Assembly: GCA_021772055.1 (NCBI GenBank) | Contig: JAETNR010000012.1 | Coordinates: forward strand, 1 to 64,000 | Length of the DNA: 64,000 nucleotides | Reading direction: 5' to 3' | Origin: Blautia sp. | GTDB lineage: Bacteria > Bacillota > Clostridia > Lachnospirales > Lachnospiraceae | Shown here: positions 37,271-47,288 of the stretch, piece after piece | How the letters are laid out: every line of letters starts with the position of its first letter | Position numbering within the stretch: position 1 is the first letter of the stretch | The notes under the pieces: generated by a model | Told to the model about the DNA's origin: nothing | The model's input: the letters and a program-made list of their open reading frames with translations, nothing else | The model's database searches: none | Program-made: the position numbers and the translations under genes

Positions 37271-39727
37271 CTATTTTATAAAGACCTTATCCAGATGCCA
37301 GATGTCATCTACATACTCCTGAATCGTTCTGTCAGAGGAGAACTTGCCGCTGCAGGCAGTATTCAGGATAGCCATCTTCGCCCATCTCTTTTCATCTCTG
37401 TATGCTTCCTCCACACGCTTCTGTGCTTCTGCATAGGAGCGGAAGTCAGCCAGGATGAAGTACTGGTCAGGCCTGTCACTGTAGTGGTTTGTCAGAAGGG
37501 ACTCATACAGGTCACGGAACAGCTCCGTATCATGTGAGAAAGTTCCGTTAATGAGTTCCATCAGTACCTGACGAATGTCACCGTCTGTATTGTAGATCAC
37601 GTTTGGATCATATCCGCCGTGAGTTTCGTAGTTGATAACCTCATCAGAGCTTAATCCAAAGATAAATGCATTGTCAGCACCAACCTCTTCTACGATCTCT
37701 ACGTTTGCACCGTCCATGGTTCCAAGTGTAGGAGCACCGTTCAGCATGAACTTCATGTTGCCTGTACCGGAAGCTTCTTTACTTGCAGTGGAAATCTGCT
37801 CGGAAACATCTGCTGCTGCAAAAATCATCTCCGCGTTAGATACACGGTAGTTTTCAATAAATACGACCTTCAGCTTGCCGTTGATGGAAGCATCATTGTT
37901 TACCACATCTGCTACGGAGTTAATGAGCTTAATAATCTTCTTTGCACGCTCATAACCTGCGGATGCCTTTGCACCGAAGATAAAGGTTCTCGGATAGAAA
38001 TCCATCTCCGGATGCAGCTTGATCTGGTCGTACAGATAAATTACATGCAGGATATTCAGAAGCTGACGTTTGTATTCATGAAGTCTCTTAACCTGAACAT
38101 CAAAGATGGAACGCGGGTTTACTTCCACTCCATTGTGCTCCAGAATGTATTTTGCAAGGCGAACCTTATTCTGGTATTTGATGTTCATGAATTCCTGCTG
38201 TGCTTTTTCATCATCTGCATAAATTGCAAGTTTCTTCAGCTGTGTCAGGTCTGTTACCCAGTCGCTGCCAATGTGATCCGTGATCCAGTTGGAAAGAAGC
38301 TGGTTTCCATGAGCCAGGAAACGTCTCTGGGTAATTCCGTTTGTTTTATTGTTGAATTTTTCAGGCATCATCTCATAGAAATCTCTCAGAGTTTCTTTCT
38401 TTAGGATCTCTGTATGAAGCTTTGCAACACCATTTACAGAAAAGCCTGCAACGATTGCAAGGTTTGCCATTTTTACCTGGCCGTCATAGATCACTGCCAT
38501 ATTCTTGATCTTCTCATAGTTTCCGGGATATTTTGCCTGTACTTCTATGATAAAGCGGCGGTTGATCTCCTCGATGATCTGATATACACGGGGAAGCAAT
38601 CTGGAGAACAGCTCGATCGGCCATTTTTCCAGAGCCTCGGACATAATGGTATGGTTGGTGTAAGCTACACATTTGGTTGTGATCGCCCATGCAGCATCCC
38701 ATCCAAGTCCTTCCTCGTCCATCAGGATACGCATCAGCTCTGCTACTGCAACTGTAGGATGTGTATCATTCATCTGGAATATTACTTTTTCGTAGAGCTT
38801 ATGAATATCACTGTGGCTCTTCTTATATTTTTCAATTGCTGCCTGAAGGCTGGCAGATACGAAGAAATACTGCTGTTTCAGACGAAGTTCCTTGCCTGCA
38901 TAGTGATTGTCATTGGGATAGAGCACCTCTACGATATTGCGCGCAAGGTTTTCCTGCTCAACTGCTTTTTTGTAATCACCCTTGTCAAAAGAATCAAGGC
39001 CAAAGTCTACAATAGGCTCTGCATCCCAGATACGCAGGGTGTTTACGATCTTATTGTTGTATCCCACGATCGGCATATCATAGGGAATGGCCCTGACAGC
39101 CTGATATCCCTCGTGAATAAACTTGTTCTCACACTTCACCGGATCATATTCTACTCTTACATGACCGCCAAAGTGTACTTCTTTTGCATATTCCGGACGG
39201 CGCAGTTCAAATGGATAGCCTTCCTTCAGCCAGTTATCCGGTACTTCAAGCTGGAATCCGTCCTTGATCTGCTGCTTGAACATACCGTAACGGTAACGAA
39301 TCCCACAGCCATATGCACAATAGTTCAGGGTTGCCAGAGAATCCAGGAAGCATGCTGCCAGACGTCCGAGACCTCCGTTACCAAGTGCAGGATCCGGTTC
39401 CTGGTCCTCAAGCACATTGAGATCCAGTCCCAGTTCTTCCAGTGCTTCCTTTACTTCATTGTATGCTGTCAGGTTGATCAGGTTGTTGCCCAATGCACGC
39501 CCCATCAGGAATTCCATAGACATATAGTATACGATCTTCGGATCCTGTTTTTCATATGCTTTCTGGGTTTCCAGCCAGTTATCAATAATAACATCCTTCA
39601 CTGTATAGCTGACAGCCTGGAAAAGCTGCTGTTGTGTTGCTTCTTCTAAAGTTTTGCGATAAAGAAATTTTACGTTTTCTTTTACGCTCTCTTTAAAAGC
39701 TTCTTTTTTAAACTGCTTGTCAATCAT
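37271..39727 (-). CDS. glgP: glycogen/starch/alpha-glucan phosphorylase
   Basis: 818 aa; YMSMEFLMGRALGNNL, PLP motif EASGTGNMKFMLNGAPTLGTMDGANVEI. Confidence 0.97.
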   Translation of the reverse strand: MIDKQFKKEAFKESVKENVKFLYRKTLEEATQQQLFQAVSYTVKDVIIDNWLETQKAYEKQDPKIVYYMSMEFLMGRALGNNLINLTAYNEVKEALEELGLDLNVLEDQEPDPALGNGGLGRLAACFLDSLATLNYCAYGCGIRYRYGMFKQQIKDGFQLEVPDNWLKEGYPFELRRPEYAKEVHFGGHVRVEYDPVKCENKFIHEGYQAVRAIPYDMPIVGYNNKIVNTLRIWDAEPIVDFGLDSFDKGDYKKAVEQENLARNIVEVLYPNDNHYAGKELRLKQQYFFVSASLQAAIEKYKKSHSDIHKLYEKVIFQMNDTHPTVAVAELMRILMDEEGLGWDAAWAITTKCVAYTNHTIMSEALEKWPIELFSRLLPRVYQIIEEINRRFIIEVQAKYPGNYEKIKNMAVIYDGQVKMANLAIVAGFSVNGVAKLHTEILKKETLRDFYEMMPEKFNNKTNGITQRRFLAHGNQLLSNWITDHIGSDWVTDLTQLKKLAIYADDEKAQQEFMNIKYQNKVRLAKYILEHNGVEVNPRSIFDVQVKRLHEYKRQLLNILHVIYLYDQIKLHPEMDFYPRTFIFGAKASAGYERAKKIIKLINSVADVVNNDASINGKLKVVFIENYRVSNAEMIFAAADVSEQISTASKEASGTGNMKFMLNGAPTLGTMDGANVEIVEEVGADNAFIFGLSSDEVINYETHGGYDPNVIYNTDGDIRQVLMELINGTFSHDTELFRDLYESLLTNHYSDRPDQYFILADFRSYAEAQKRVEEAYRDEKRWAKMAILNTACSGKFSSDRTIQEYVDDIWHLDKVFIK

Positions 39728-39803
39728 TCCTTAACCTCCTAATCATTTGCGCCATGGGCGTTGCAGCCCGATGGCACGTCATAGAAAGGCAGATACTGCC
39801 CTC

Positions 39804-42800
39804 CTATAACTTTGTCACGCCAAGAGTCACCTTTTCTTTGTTGATGTTCCATTCTTTTACATAGCCTTCGGTTTCCCCGAGAACGATGTTTTCGGCAAGA
39901 ACATCCTTCATGATTTCCTCCTGATGTGTTTGCATAATTTCCATAATTTTATCATTATCCTTTACAAACACGCTGATCTTATCCATCACCTCAAAGCCAG
40001 CCTCTTTTCTCATAGTCTGTACCTTGCTGATGATCTCCCGGACAAAGCCCTCTTCGATCAGCGCAGGAGTCAGGTTCGTATCCAGGACAACGGAAACCTC
40101 TCCTTCTGTCTCTGTTACATAGCCTTCTGTCTGTGCAGTCTCAATGAGCAGGTCTTCCTCAGACAGCTCCACCTGATTACCATTTATATCCAGGGTGAGT
40201 ACACCCGCGGATCTCAGTTCCTGCATAGCCTTGCTTCCGTCAATGTCCGTAAGGGCCTGGCGGATGCCGCCCAGCAGCTTGCCGTATTTCGGTCCCACAG
40301 TCCGAAGCTGCGGCTTAAAGCTGTAAGAAATAAAAGATTCCACATCATTTGCAAATTTCACTTCTTTTACATTCAGCTCATCTGCAATGATGTCTGTAAA
40401 GAAGGTATCCATTTCTTTTTCAGCTTTGACAAACATGTTTCCGATAGGCTGGCGGTTCTTGATGTTGGCCGTATTTCTGGCTGCACGTCCAAGAACAACA
40501 ATCTTCAAAAGCTCTTCCATGTCTGCTTCCAGTTCCTTGCTGATCCATTCTTCCTTCACTTCCGGGAAATCACAGAGATGGATGCTTTCCGGAGCATCTT
40601 TATCAATACTTCTTACCAGGTTCTGGTAAATGTCCTCTGTCATGAAGGGGATCATAGGCGCTGCTGCCTTGGAGATTGTTACCAGTGCAGTATATAAAGT
40701 CATATAGGCATTGATTTTATCCTGCTCCATTCCCTTGGCCCAGAAACGCTCACGGCTTCTTCTTACATACCAGTTGCTCATTTCATCCACAAATTCCTGC
40801 AGTGCTCTTGCACTCTCCGGAATGCGATAATTGGCAAGGTTATCATCCACAGCCTTCACTACGGAATTCAGCTTGCTCAGAAGCCATTTATCCATAACGG
40901 GAAGTTTGTCATATTCTAAAGTATATTTTGTTGCATCGAAGTTGTCAATATTGGCATAAAGCACAAAAAATGCGTACGTATTCCACAAAGTACTCATGAA
41001 TTTGCGCTGTCCTTCCACAACAGCCTTGCCGTGGAAGCGGTTTGGAAGCCACGGAGCACTGTTGATATAGAAATACCAGCGGATTGCATCTGCTCCGTAT
41101 TTCTCCAGTGCATCAAACGGATCCACCGCATTTCCTTTGGACTTACTCATCTTCTGGCCGTTTTCATCCTGTACATGCCCAAGAACGATTACGTTCTTAT
41201 AAGGTGCCTTATTAAACAGCAGGGTAGACTCTGCAAGCAGGGAATAGAACCATCCTCTTGTCTGGTCTACAGCCTCGGAAATAAAATCTGCAGGGAACTG
41301 CTTTTCAAAGAGTTCCTGATTTTCAAATGGATAATGGTGCTGTGCAAAAGGCATCGCACCGGAGTCAAACCAGCAGTCAATTACTTCCGGTACACGGTGC
41401 ATTTCTTTGCCGCACTCCGGACATTTGACAGTGATCTCATCAATATACGGGCGATGCAGTTCTACAGTCTTTGCCTTCTCATTACCGCTCATCTCATAGA
41501 GTTCCTTGCGGCTACCGATGGAATGCATATGTCCGCACTCACACTCCCAGATATTTAAGGGAGTTCCCCAGTAGCGGTTTCGGCTGATGCCCCAGTCCTG
41601 CACATTCTCCAGCCAGTCTCCGAAGCGTCCCTTGCCAATACTCTCCGGAATCCAGTTAATGGTGTTGTTGTTGCGGATCAGATCCTCTTTCACAGCAGTC
41701 ATCTTAATAAACCAGGATTCCCGTGCATAATAGATCAGCGGCGTATCGCATCTCCAGCAGTGGGGATAATCATGTTCAAATTTCGGCGCGTCAAAAAGCT
41801 TGCCCTCTTTGTCCAGGTCGGTAAGCACCATGGGGTCTGCTTTTTTCACAAAAACACCGGCGTAGGGAGTTTCTTTGGTCATATTTCCCTGTCCGTCTAC
41901 AAACTGTACAAAAGGCAGGTTATACTTACGCCCTACACGGTTATCGTCTTCACCAAATGCAGGTGCGATATGAACGATACCAGTACCGTCACTCATGGTA
42001 ACGTATCCGTCACAGACTACAAAATGGCCTTTCTTTCTCTGTTTCGCAGCCGCTTCTCCCGTACATGCAAACAGCGGTTCATATTCTTTATACTCAAGGT
42101 CTGTTCCTTTATAGGTTTCCAGAACCTCATAAGCCGGCGTTTCTTCCGTTCCAAGCTTTCCAAGAACCTTGTCAAGAAGTGCCTCTGCCATGTAATAGGT
42201 ATATCCGTCAGCAGCCTTTACCTTACAGTAGGTTTCATCCGGATTTACACAAAGTGCCACATTAGACGGCAGTGTCCATGGCGTGGTGGTCCATGCCAGG
42301 AAGTAAGCGTCTTCTCCGATCACCTTGAAGCGAACGATTGCAGAACGTTCCTTAACGGTCTTATACCCCTGGGAAACCTCCTGCGCAGACAGGGGCGTCC
42401 CGCAGCGCGGACAATAGGGAACGATCTTAAAGCCTTTATACAAAAGCTTCTTATTCCAGATTTCTTTCAGAGCCCACCATTCTGACTCAATATAATCATC
42501 CTCATAGGTTACATAGGGATGCTCCATGTCTGCCCAGAAACCAACGGTAGAAGAGAAATCCTCCCACATTCCTTTATATTTCCAGACACTCTCCTTACAT
42601 TGCTGGATAAACGGCTCCATCCCGTATTCTTCAATCTGCTCCTTGCCGTCCAGTCCCAGCTTCTTCTCCACTTCCAGCTCCACCGGAAGCCCGTGGGTAT
42701 CCCACCCGGCCTTACGGGGCACCATATACCCCTTCATGGTACGGTATCTTGGAATCATATCCTTAATCACACGGGTCAGCACATGGCCGATATGAGGCTT

Positions 42801-42956
42801 CCCATTGGCCGTAGGCGGTCCGTCATAAAAAGTATAGGACTCACCCTCTTTGCGTGTATCCATGCTTTTCTCAAAGATGTGATTCTCTTTCCAGAACTGC
42901 TCCACTTTTTTTTCGCGGTCAACGAAATTCAAATTCGTATCAACTTTCTGGTACAC
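39804..42956 (-). CDS. ileS: isoleucyl-tRNA synthetase
   Basis: PPTANGKPHIGHVLTRVIKD (HIGH) and QKMSKSKGN (KMSKS); GTG start at 42956 preferred because TAAGGAGG lies upstream and upstream ATGs fall in the T-box terminator region. Confidence 0.95.
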   Translation of the reverse strand: MYQKVDTNLNFVDREKKVEQFWKENHIFEKSMDTRKEGESYTFYDGPPTANGKPHIGHVLTRVIKDMIPRYRTMKGYMVPRKAGWDTHGLPVELEVEKKLGLDGKEQIEEYGMEPFIQQCKESVWKYKGMWEDFSSTVGFWADMEHPYVTYEDDYIESEWWALKEIWNKKLLYKGFKIVPYCPRCGTPLSAQEVSQGYKTVKERSAIVRFKVIGEDAYFLAWTTTPWTLPSNVALCVNPDETYCKVKAADGYTYYMAEALLDKVLGKLGTEETPAYEVLETYKGTDLEYKEYEPLFACTGEAAAKQRKKGHFVVCDGYVTMSDGTGIVHIAPAFGEDDNRVGRKYNLPFVQFVDGQGNMTKETPYAGVFVKKADPMVLTDLDKEGKLFDAPKFEHDYPHCWRCDTPLIYYARESWFIKMTAVKEDLIRNNNTINWIPESIGKGRFGDWLENVQDWGISRNRYWGTPLNIWECECGHMHSIGSRKELYEMSGNEKAKTVELHRPYIDEITVKCPECGKEMHRVPEVIDCWFDSGAMPFAQHHYPFENQELFEKQFPADFISEAVDQTRGWFYSLLAESTLLFNKAPYKNVIVLGHVQDENGQKMSKSKGNAVDPFDALEKYGADAIRWYFYINSAPWLPNRFHGKAVVEGQRKFMSTLWNTYAFFVLYANIDNFDATKYTLEYDKLPVMDKWLLSKLNSVVKAVDDNLANYRIPESARALQEFVDEMSNWYVRRSRERFWAKGMEQDKINAYMTLYTALVTISKAAAPMIPFMTEDIYQNLVRSIDKDAPESIHLCDFPEVKEEWISKELEADMEELLKIVVLGRAARNTANIKNRQPIGNMFVKAEKEMDTFFTDIIADELNVKEVKFANDVESFISYSFKPQLRTVGPKYGKLLGGIRQALTDIDGSKAMQELRSAGVLTLDINGNQVELSEEDLLIETAQTEGYVTETEGEVSVVLDTNLTPALIEEGFVREIISKVQTMRKEAGFEVMDKISVFVKDNDKIMEIMQTHQEEIMKDVLAENIVLGETEGYVKEWNINKEKVTLGVTKL

Positions 42957-43279
42957 TGCTTTTCCCTCCTTATATTCTAAGTACTTTCCTTTCATAAAAA
43001 AAACTTCCGTCCCTGTAAAAGGACGAAAGCAATTCTCACCTCGCACCACCAATTACACTGTACAGGCTCCTCTGCATATTCCTCCGCCGATACATGTTCC
43101 CTATAACGGCGGAAACACCGTCTATCCCTAATCCGCACCAGCGCCTTTCGGAAAAGCAACTCCGGAGTGATCTTCTGCCAACCTTACTGGCACCAGGCTT
43201 CCACCACCCCCGGCTCTCTAAAGCGTTCCCAGTCAGCATACTGTCTCCATCAAAGTCTTTACATATTTTTTTCGTGTGC
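42957..43279 (-). ncRNA. T-box riboswitch (tRNA-Ile) leader of ileS
   Basis: Minus strand contains AGAGAGCCGGGGGTGGTGGAAGCC stem I motif, T-box-like GGTGGTGCGAGG, terminator CTTTCGTCC-ttttaca-GGGACGGAAGTTTTTTTT (43004..43029); candidate AUC specifier at 43169..43171. Confidence 0.85.
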
Positions 43280-43285
43280 TGACTT

Positions 43286-43315
43286 ATTATAGGATTATAA
43301 AATTCCATATGTCAA
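43286..43315 (-). promoter_or_regulatory. promoter of the ileS T-box transcript
   Basis: Minus strand TTGACA-18 nt-TATAAT. Confidence 0.75.
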
Positions 43316-43366
43316 GCATTTTTTATTTTTTTTAGTTTTTCAGGTTTTATCCGTCTCCAGTCCACA

Positions 43367-43695
43367 GCCGAAGGAACGAACCGGCCCGCGGGGAGAGGGG
43401 ATGCCCAAAGGGAGGGTGTCGCCCGCGGGGAGGGACTCCTGTGTGAACGGGCTGCATTTGCAGGAGTCTTAGAAACAGTTCGTTCGCTGTGCTTCTGCGT
43501 TGTTCAGAAAATCCGTGCTGTCTGAGCCGCCAGGTGAGTTCACGGATTTTCTGAACGCTCTTAGCAGAAGTGCAGGGAACCTACTGTTTCTTACGGCTCC
43601 GAAACCGCAGTCTGCTCACACAGGAGTCCCTCCCCGCGGGCGACACCCTCCCTTTGGGCATCCCCTCTCCCCGCGGGCCGGCTCGTTCCTTCGGC
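43367..43695. repeat. 329-bp imperfect palindrome (80-nt outer arms, 79/80 complementary)
   Basis: 43367..43446 vs reverse complement of 43616..43695 differ at one base; central 169 nt also self-complementary, including GTTCAGAAAATCCGTG / CACGGATTTTCTGAAC. Confidence 0.97.
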
Positions 43696-43705
43696 GTCCT
43701 CCCCC

Positions 43706-43734
43706 CTTGTATCTCCTCTCCTATTCATGTATAA
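43706..43734 (+). promoter_or_regulatory. promoter of the D,D-carboxypeptidase gene
   Basis: TTGTAT-17 nt-TATAAT downstream of the palindrome. Confidence 0.55.
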
Positions 43735-43806
43735 TATACAAAAGCCTGCCCCCCCGCAGGCCACCCAGGGGAGATAGATAATCTAAAAAAGAAGGGTTGT
43801 TTAATA

Positions 43807-45039
43807 ATGACAAAAAAGAAACCAAACCGTTTGCTGCTGGCCGCCAAAGGCCTGCTATGCACAATTCTCCTGTTAAACCAGCCTGCATTCATTTATGCAG
43901 CAGAAGGAGATACCCAGACCGTAACCCCCACACCGGACCCCCACACCCAATATTATGCCCAGGATGCCTCCACAGACTCCATCCCCGGCTGGCCCAAGGG
44001 TCCCCGGATCGAAGGCGAATCCGCCATCGTTATGGATGTCTACACCGAAGCCATCCTCTATGCAAAAAATATCGACAAACAGCAATACCCGGCCAGCATC
44101 ACCAAGATCATGACTACACTGCTCGGCTGCGAAAACCTGGATTTAAACGCAAAACTGACCGTCTCCGAAGCTGCTGCCTACGGAATCGAACCCGGCAGCT
44201 CCAGCATCTACGCAGACACCGGTGAAGAATTCACCGTAACCCAGGCTCTGATGGCTGTCATGCTGGAATCCGCCAACGAAATGTCCATTGCCATTGGAGA
44301 AGAAGTCAGCGGCTCCTCCAAGAAATTTGTAGAATTAATGAATGAACGTGCCCGGCAGATCGGATGTACAAAAACCCACTTTAACAATCCCAACGGCCTG
44401 CCTGACAAATTACACTACACCACAGCCAGAGACATGGCCAAAATTGCCAGAACCGCCTGGTTCAACCCGCTGTTCCGGAAATTTGCTACCAAGGATCTGT
44501 ACGAGATCCCGCCCACAAACAAGCAGCCTGAAACCCGCTATCTTCTAAATCATCACAAAATGATGAAAGGCAGGGATTACGCCTATGACGGCGTTGTAGG
44601 CGGAAAAACAGGCTACACCGATGCTGCAGGAAGCACCCTCGTCACATTTGCCAAACGGGGCAGCACCATTCTTCTGGTGGTAGTATTAAATTCCGTCAAT
44701 GGTGCATGGTCCGATACGGCTGCCCTTTTAGACTATGGCTTTGATAGTTTTGAACGTGTAAACATGAAGGTGGATCTGAACCCGATTCCTGTAAAAACGC
44801 TCCCCAGCGAGAAATACATTCTGAAAGACGGCGGTGACGTTTTTCCGTTTTATTACACCCGCAACGTATATGTATCCGTTCCCAAAGGAGCCGATGTATC
44901 CGGCCTCACAACAAAACAGGCCCTGCTGCACGATGCCGCAGGACCCCTAAGGCTGAGAACCAGATATTATTATAATGACCACGCAGTTGGATTGGGCATC
45001 CAGTATGAACGGAATATCCTGTCCGATCTGCTTCACTAA
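43807..45039 (+). CDS. D-alanyl-D-alanine carboxypeptidase (peptidase S11, DacF-like)
   Basis: SxxK in YPASITKIMTTLL, KTG in GGKTGYTDAAGST. Confidence 0.92.
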   Translation: MTKKKPNRLLLAAKGLLCTILLLNQPAFIYAAEGDTQTVTPTPDPHTQYYAQDASTDSIPGWPKGPRIEGESAIVMDVYTEAILYAKNIDKQQYPASITKIMTTLLGCENLDLNAKLTVSEAAAYGIEPGSSSIYADTGEEFTVTQALMAVMLESANEMSIAIGEEVSGSSKKFVELMNERARQIGCTKTHFNNPNGLPDKLHYTTARDMAKIARTAWFNPLFRKFATKDLYEIPPTNKQPETRYLLNHHKMMKGRDYAYDGVVGGKTGYTDAAGSTLVTFAKRGSTILLVVVLNSVNGAWSDTAALLDYGFDSFERVNMKVDLNPIPVKTLPSEKYILKDGGDVFPFYYTRNVYVSVPKGADVSGLTTKQALLHDAAGPLRLRTRYYYNDHAVGLGIQYERNILSDLLH

Positions 45040-45057
45040 AGCACAGAAAAATGCTCT

Positions 45058-46008
45058 TCATGTGAGCCTGCGCTTCATCTGCTTTTTCAGGCGGAGGGAT
45101 TCCCTTTTTTCCCGGAGTTCCTCCGCATCTTCCATTGTTACCACTCTCAATGTCTTAACTGCATAAAACTTCTCTTCCTCTGTACGGCGGATCTTGATCT
45201 TTCCCCTTACGAACCCATGCTTCTGGCAGACAGAAAGACTTTCATATATTTTAGAATTGTTCATAAACCACCTGATCTTCCTCTTTGCCGGAATATGGCA
45301 GACAGGACAGCGGGTACTGCTTACCTCCCTGTCCTTCATTATTCTTTCTTTGTCGTCAAATTCTCTGGAAACATAAATATCATATGCAGGATAAGAAATA
45401 TGGATTTCTTCTTTTCTGCTCTTGGGATTCTGATAAACATCTATGGAATAATTGGGAAAAATATAATCCCAGTCAATTTTCTTCAGAACCGCACCTGTAT
45501 AATAGGCGTCTGCAAGAGCACGATGAAAATCCTCTTTTTTCTCAATATTCAAAAAATCAATGGCGTGTTCCAGAGAACGTCTGATTCCACGATCCTCAAA
45601 ACAAATGCTGAATATTTTCTGTACATTATAATATCTTACCGGTCCGGGAAGCAAATACAGCATTTCATAATATTTAAGATTCCTCTGCAACTCCATTAAA
45701 TCCTGATTTCCCCAGGTAAAAAAGCACCGTTCGTCTCCACACCATTCCAGAAATTCCCTGGCAGCCTGGGGAAAGGGGATTCCTTTCATTAAATCCTTAT
45801 AATTTACATGAATGACTTCATGGATACTGTCATGGATCCAGTTATAAACCTGCGGCTTAATGAGACGCTGAAAGCTGTCCACTGTCTCAAACTGTTCATT
45901 CAGCTTCACAGCGCCGATCTCTATAATTTCAAAGGGAAGACGGCTGTTGGAATTCTTCTTGCCGCCCGGGCTCTGATTCCACTCCAGATCAAAAACAATA
46001 TAATTCAT
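45058..46008 (-). CDS. 3'-5' exonuclease (DEDDh family)
   Basis: YIVFDLEWNQSPGG...EIIEIGAVKL, HRALADAYYTGAV. Confidence 0.85.
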   Translation of the reverse strand: MNYIVFDLEWNQSPGGKKNSNSRLPFEIIEIGAVKLNEQFETVDSFQRLIKPQVYNWIHDSIHEVIHVNYKDLMKGIPFPQAAREFLEWCGDERCFFTWGNQDLMELQRNLKYYEMLYLLPGPVRYYNVQKIFSICFEDRGIRRSLEHAIDFLNIEKKEDFHRALADAYYTGAVLKKIDWDYIFPNYSIDVYQNPKSRKEEIHISYPAYDIYVSREFDDKERIMKDREVSSTRCPVCHIPAKRKIRWFMNNSKIYESLSVCQKHGFVRGKIKIRRTEEEKFYAVKTLRVVTMEDAEELREKRESLRLKKQMKRRLT

Positions 46009-46012
46009 GAAT

Positions 46013-46984
46013 TTATTCCTTATACTTACCTTTCATTGTTTCTCCAAGCTCATAGAGCGCTGTAATAAGATACTCCTGGAATTTCTCCTGATCTGCATCC
46101 AGAAGTACTGCGGAGGTCAGTCCCTCTTCATCGTGATCCCACCAGCGGAGGTCGCATATGGTTGTCCCCCTTGCAGGCCCATCAGCACATTCTACGCTCA
46201 AAATAGTTCTTTTTGCAGTAAAAATCTCCGGGTGGAGAAGATACATCCACGGTACCACATCATGAATGCTCACTTCCCCTCTGTATTTTGCAGAAGTATT
46301 TTCCAATACAAAGCCTGCCATGTCACCGCAGATCTTTGCCGCCGGATTTCCTGACTGACAAAGCTTCATGACCTGATTCCGTTTCAGCGTACATTTCAAA
46401 GTTGCATCCAGCCCGCACATCACCAGCGGAATCCCGGATTGGAAAACAATGCTTGCTGCTTCCGGATCCGCATAAATATTAAATTCCGCAGATGGTGTAA
46501 CATTACCGCCCATGACCGCACCGCCCATGAAGATAATTTCAAGGATTTTCTCCTTTGCCTTCGGAAACAGTTTTAAAAGCATGGCGATATTTGTCAGCGG
46601 CCCTGTGGCTATCATAGTTACTTTTTTCCCTTTCGGAAGCTCCTTAAGCGTCCTGTAAAGAAAAAGAACTGCATGTTCTTCCAGGACAGCCCCTGCCGCT
46701 TCCGGAAATTCGCACTGTCCCAGACCATTTTCTCCGTGAATCTCCCCTGCTGATAAAGGCTCCTTCACGATCGGCCCTTCCATCCCTCTTGCCACAGGCA
46801 CATCAAGCCCAAAATATTCCGCCACATTCAATGCATTCCTGGTCACTTTTTCAATAGACTGATTCCCGCTCACCGCAGTAATGCCGAGTATCTGAAATTT
46901 ATCCTGATTCGCAGCCGCATAAGCCAGCGCAATGGCATCATCCACACCAGGGTCACAATCCACAATAATTCTTCTCTTTTCCAT
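46013..46984 (-). CDS. inosine-uridine preferring nucleoside hydrolase family
   Basis: RIIVDCDPGVDDAIALAYA signature. Confidence 0.93.
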   Translation of the reverse strand: MEKRRIIVDCDPGVDDAIALAYAAANQDKFQILGITAVSGNQSIEKVTRNALNVAEYFGLDVPVARGMEGPIVKEPLSAGEIHGENGLGQCEFPEAAGAVLEEHAVLFLYRTLKELPKGKKVTMIATGPLTNIAMLLKLFPKAKEKILEIIFMGGAVMGGNVTPSAEFNIYADPEAASIVFQSGIPLVMCGLDATLKCTLKRNQVMKLCQSGNPAAKICGDMAGFVLENTSAKYRGEVSIHDVVPWMYLLHPEIFTAKRTILSVECADGPARGTTICDLRWWDHDEEGLTSAVLLDADQEKFQEYLITALYELGETMKGKYKE

Positions 46985-47230
46985 ATAGCATTTCCCCCAA
47001 ATAATTTTCTATTTCTGTAAAATATGTTTTTTTCAATCCATGGTGCTGTTTTCGTCACCGCAGCGCATCCGGTACATTCAGGCTGCAGTTCTTCTAAACA
47101 TTCTGTAAGTCCTTTTTAGTATAACAGAGATGGTTTCTTCTTTCAATATTGGCATGAATATGTCAATGTTGAAGACATACAGGTGGTACATTTCACTGGG
47201 TGGGGACGGGCTCCCGCCAGGCATGCAAAA

Positions 47231-47263
47231 AAAGCCGGCGGATATTGATTTTCCGCCGGCTTT
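47231..47263 (-). terminator. intrinsic terminator downstream of htrA-like gene
   Basis: AAAGCCGGCGGA...TCCGCCGGCTTT with T-run on the minus strand. Confidence 0.8.
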
Positions 47264-47288
47264 CCTGCTTTCTTATAATTCTGTTTTA

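Noticed and set aside
38414-39649. 411-aa ORF antisense to glgP
   Set aside because: Shadow of a highly conserved gene
43367-43695. Palindrome as a simple bidirectional terminator
   Set aside because: Both flanking genes are divergent with promoters outside the element, and it lacks flanking U-tracts; far longer than intrinsic terminators
43500-43781. 93-aa ORF crossing the right half of the palindrome
   Set aside because: No RBS, sequence dominated by the inverted repeat; unlikely coding
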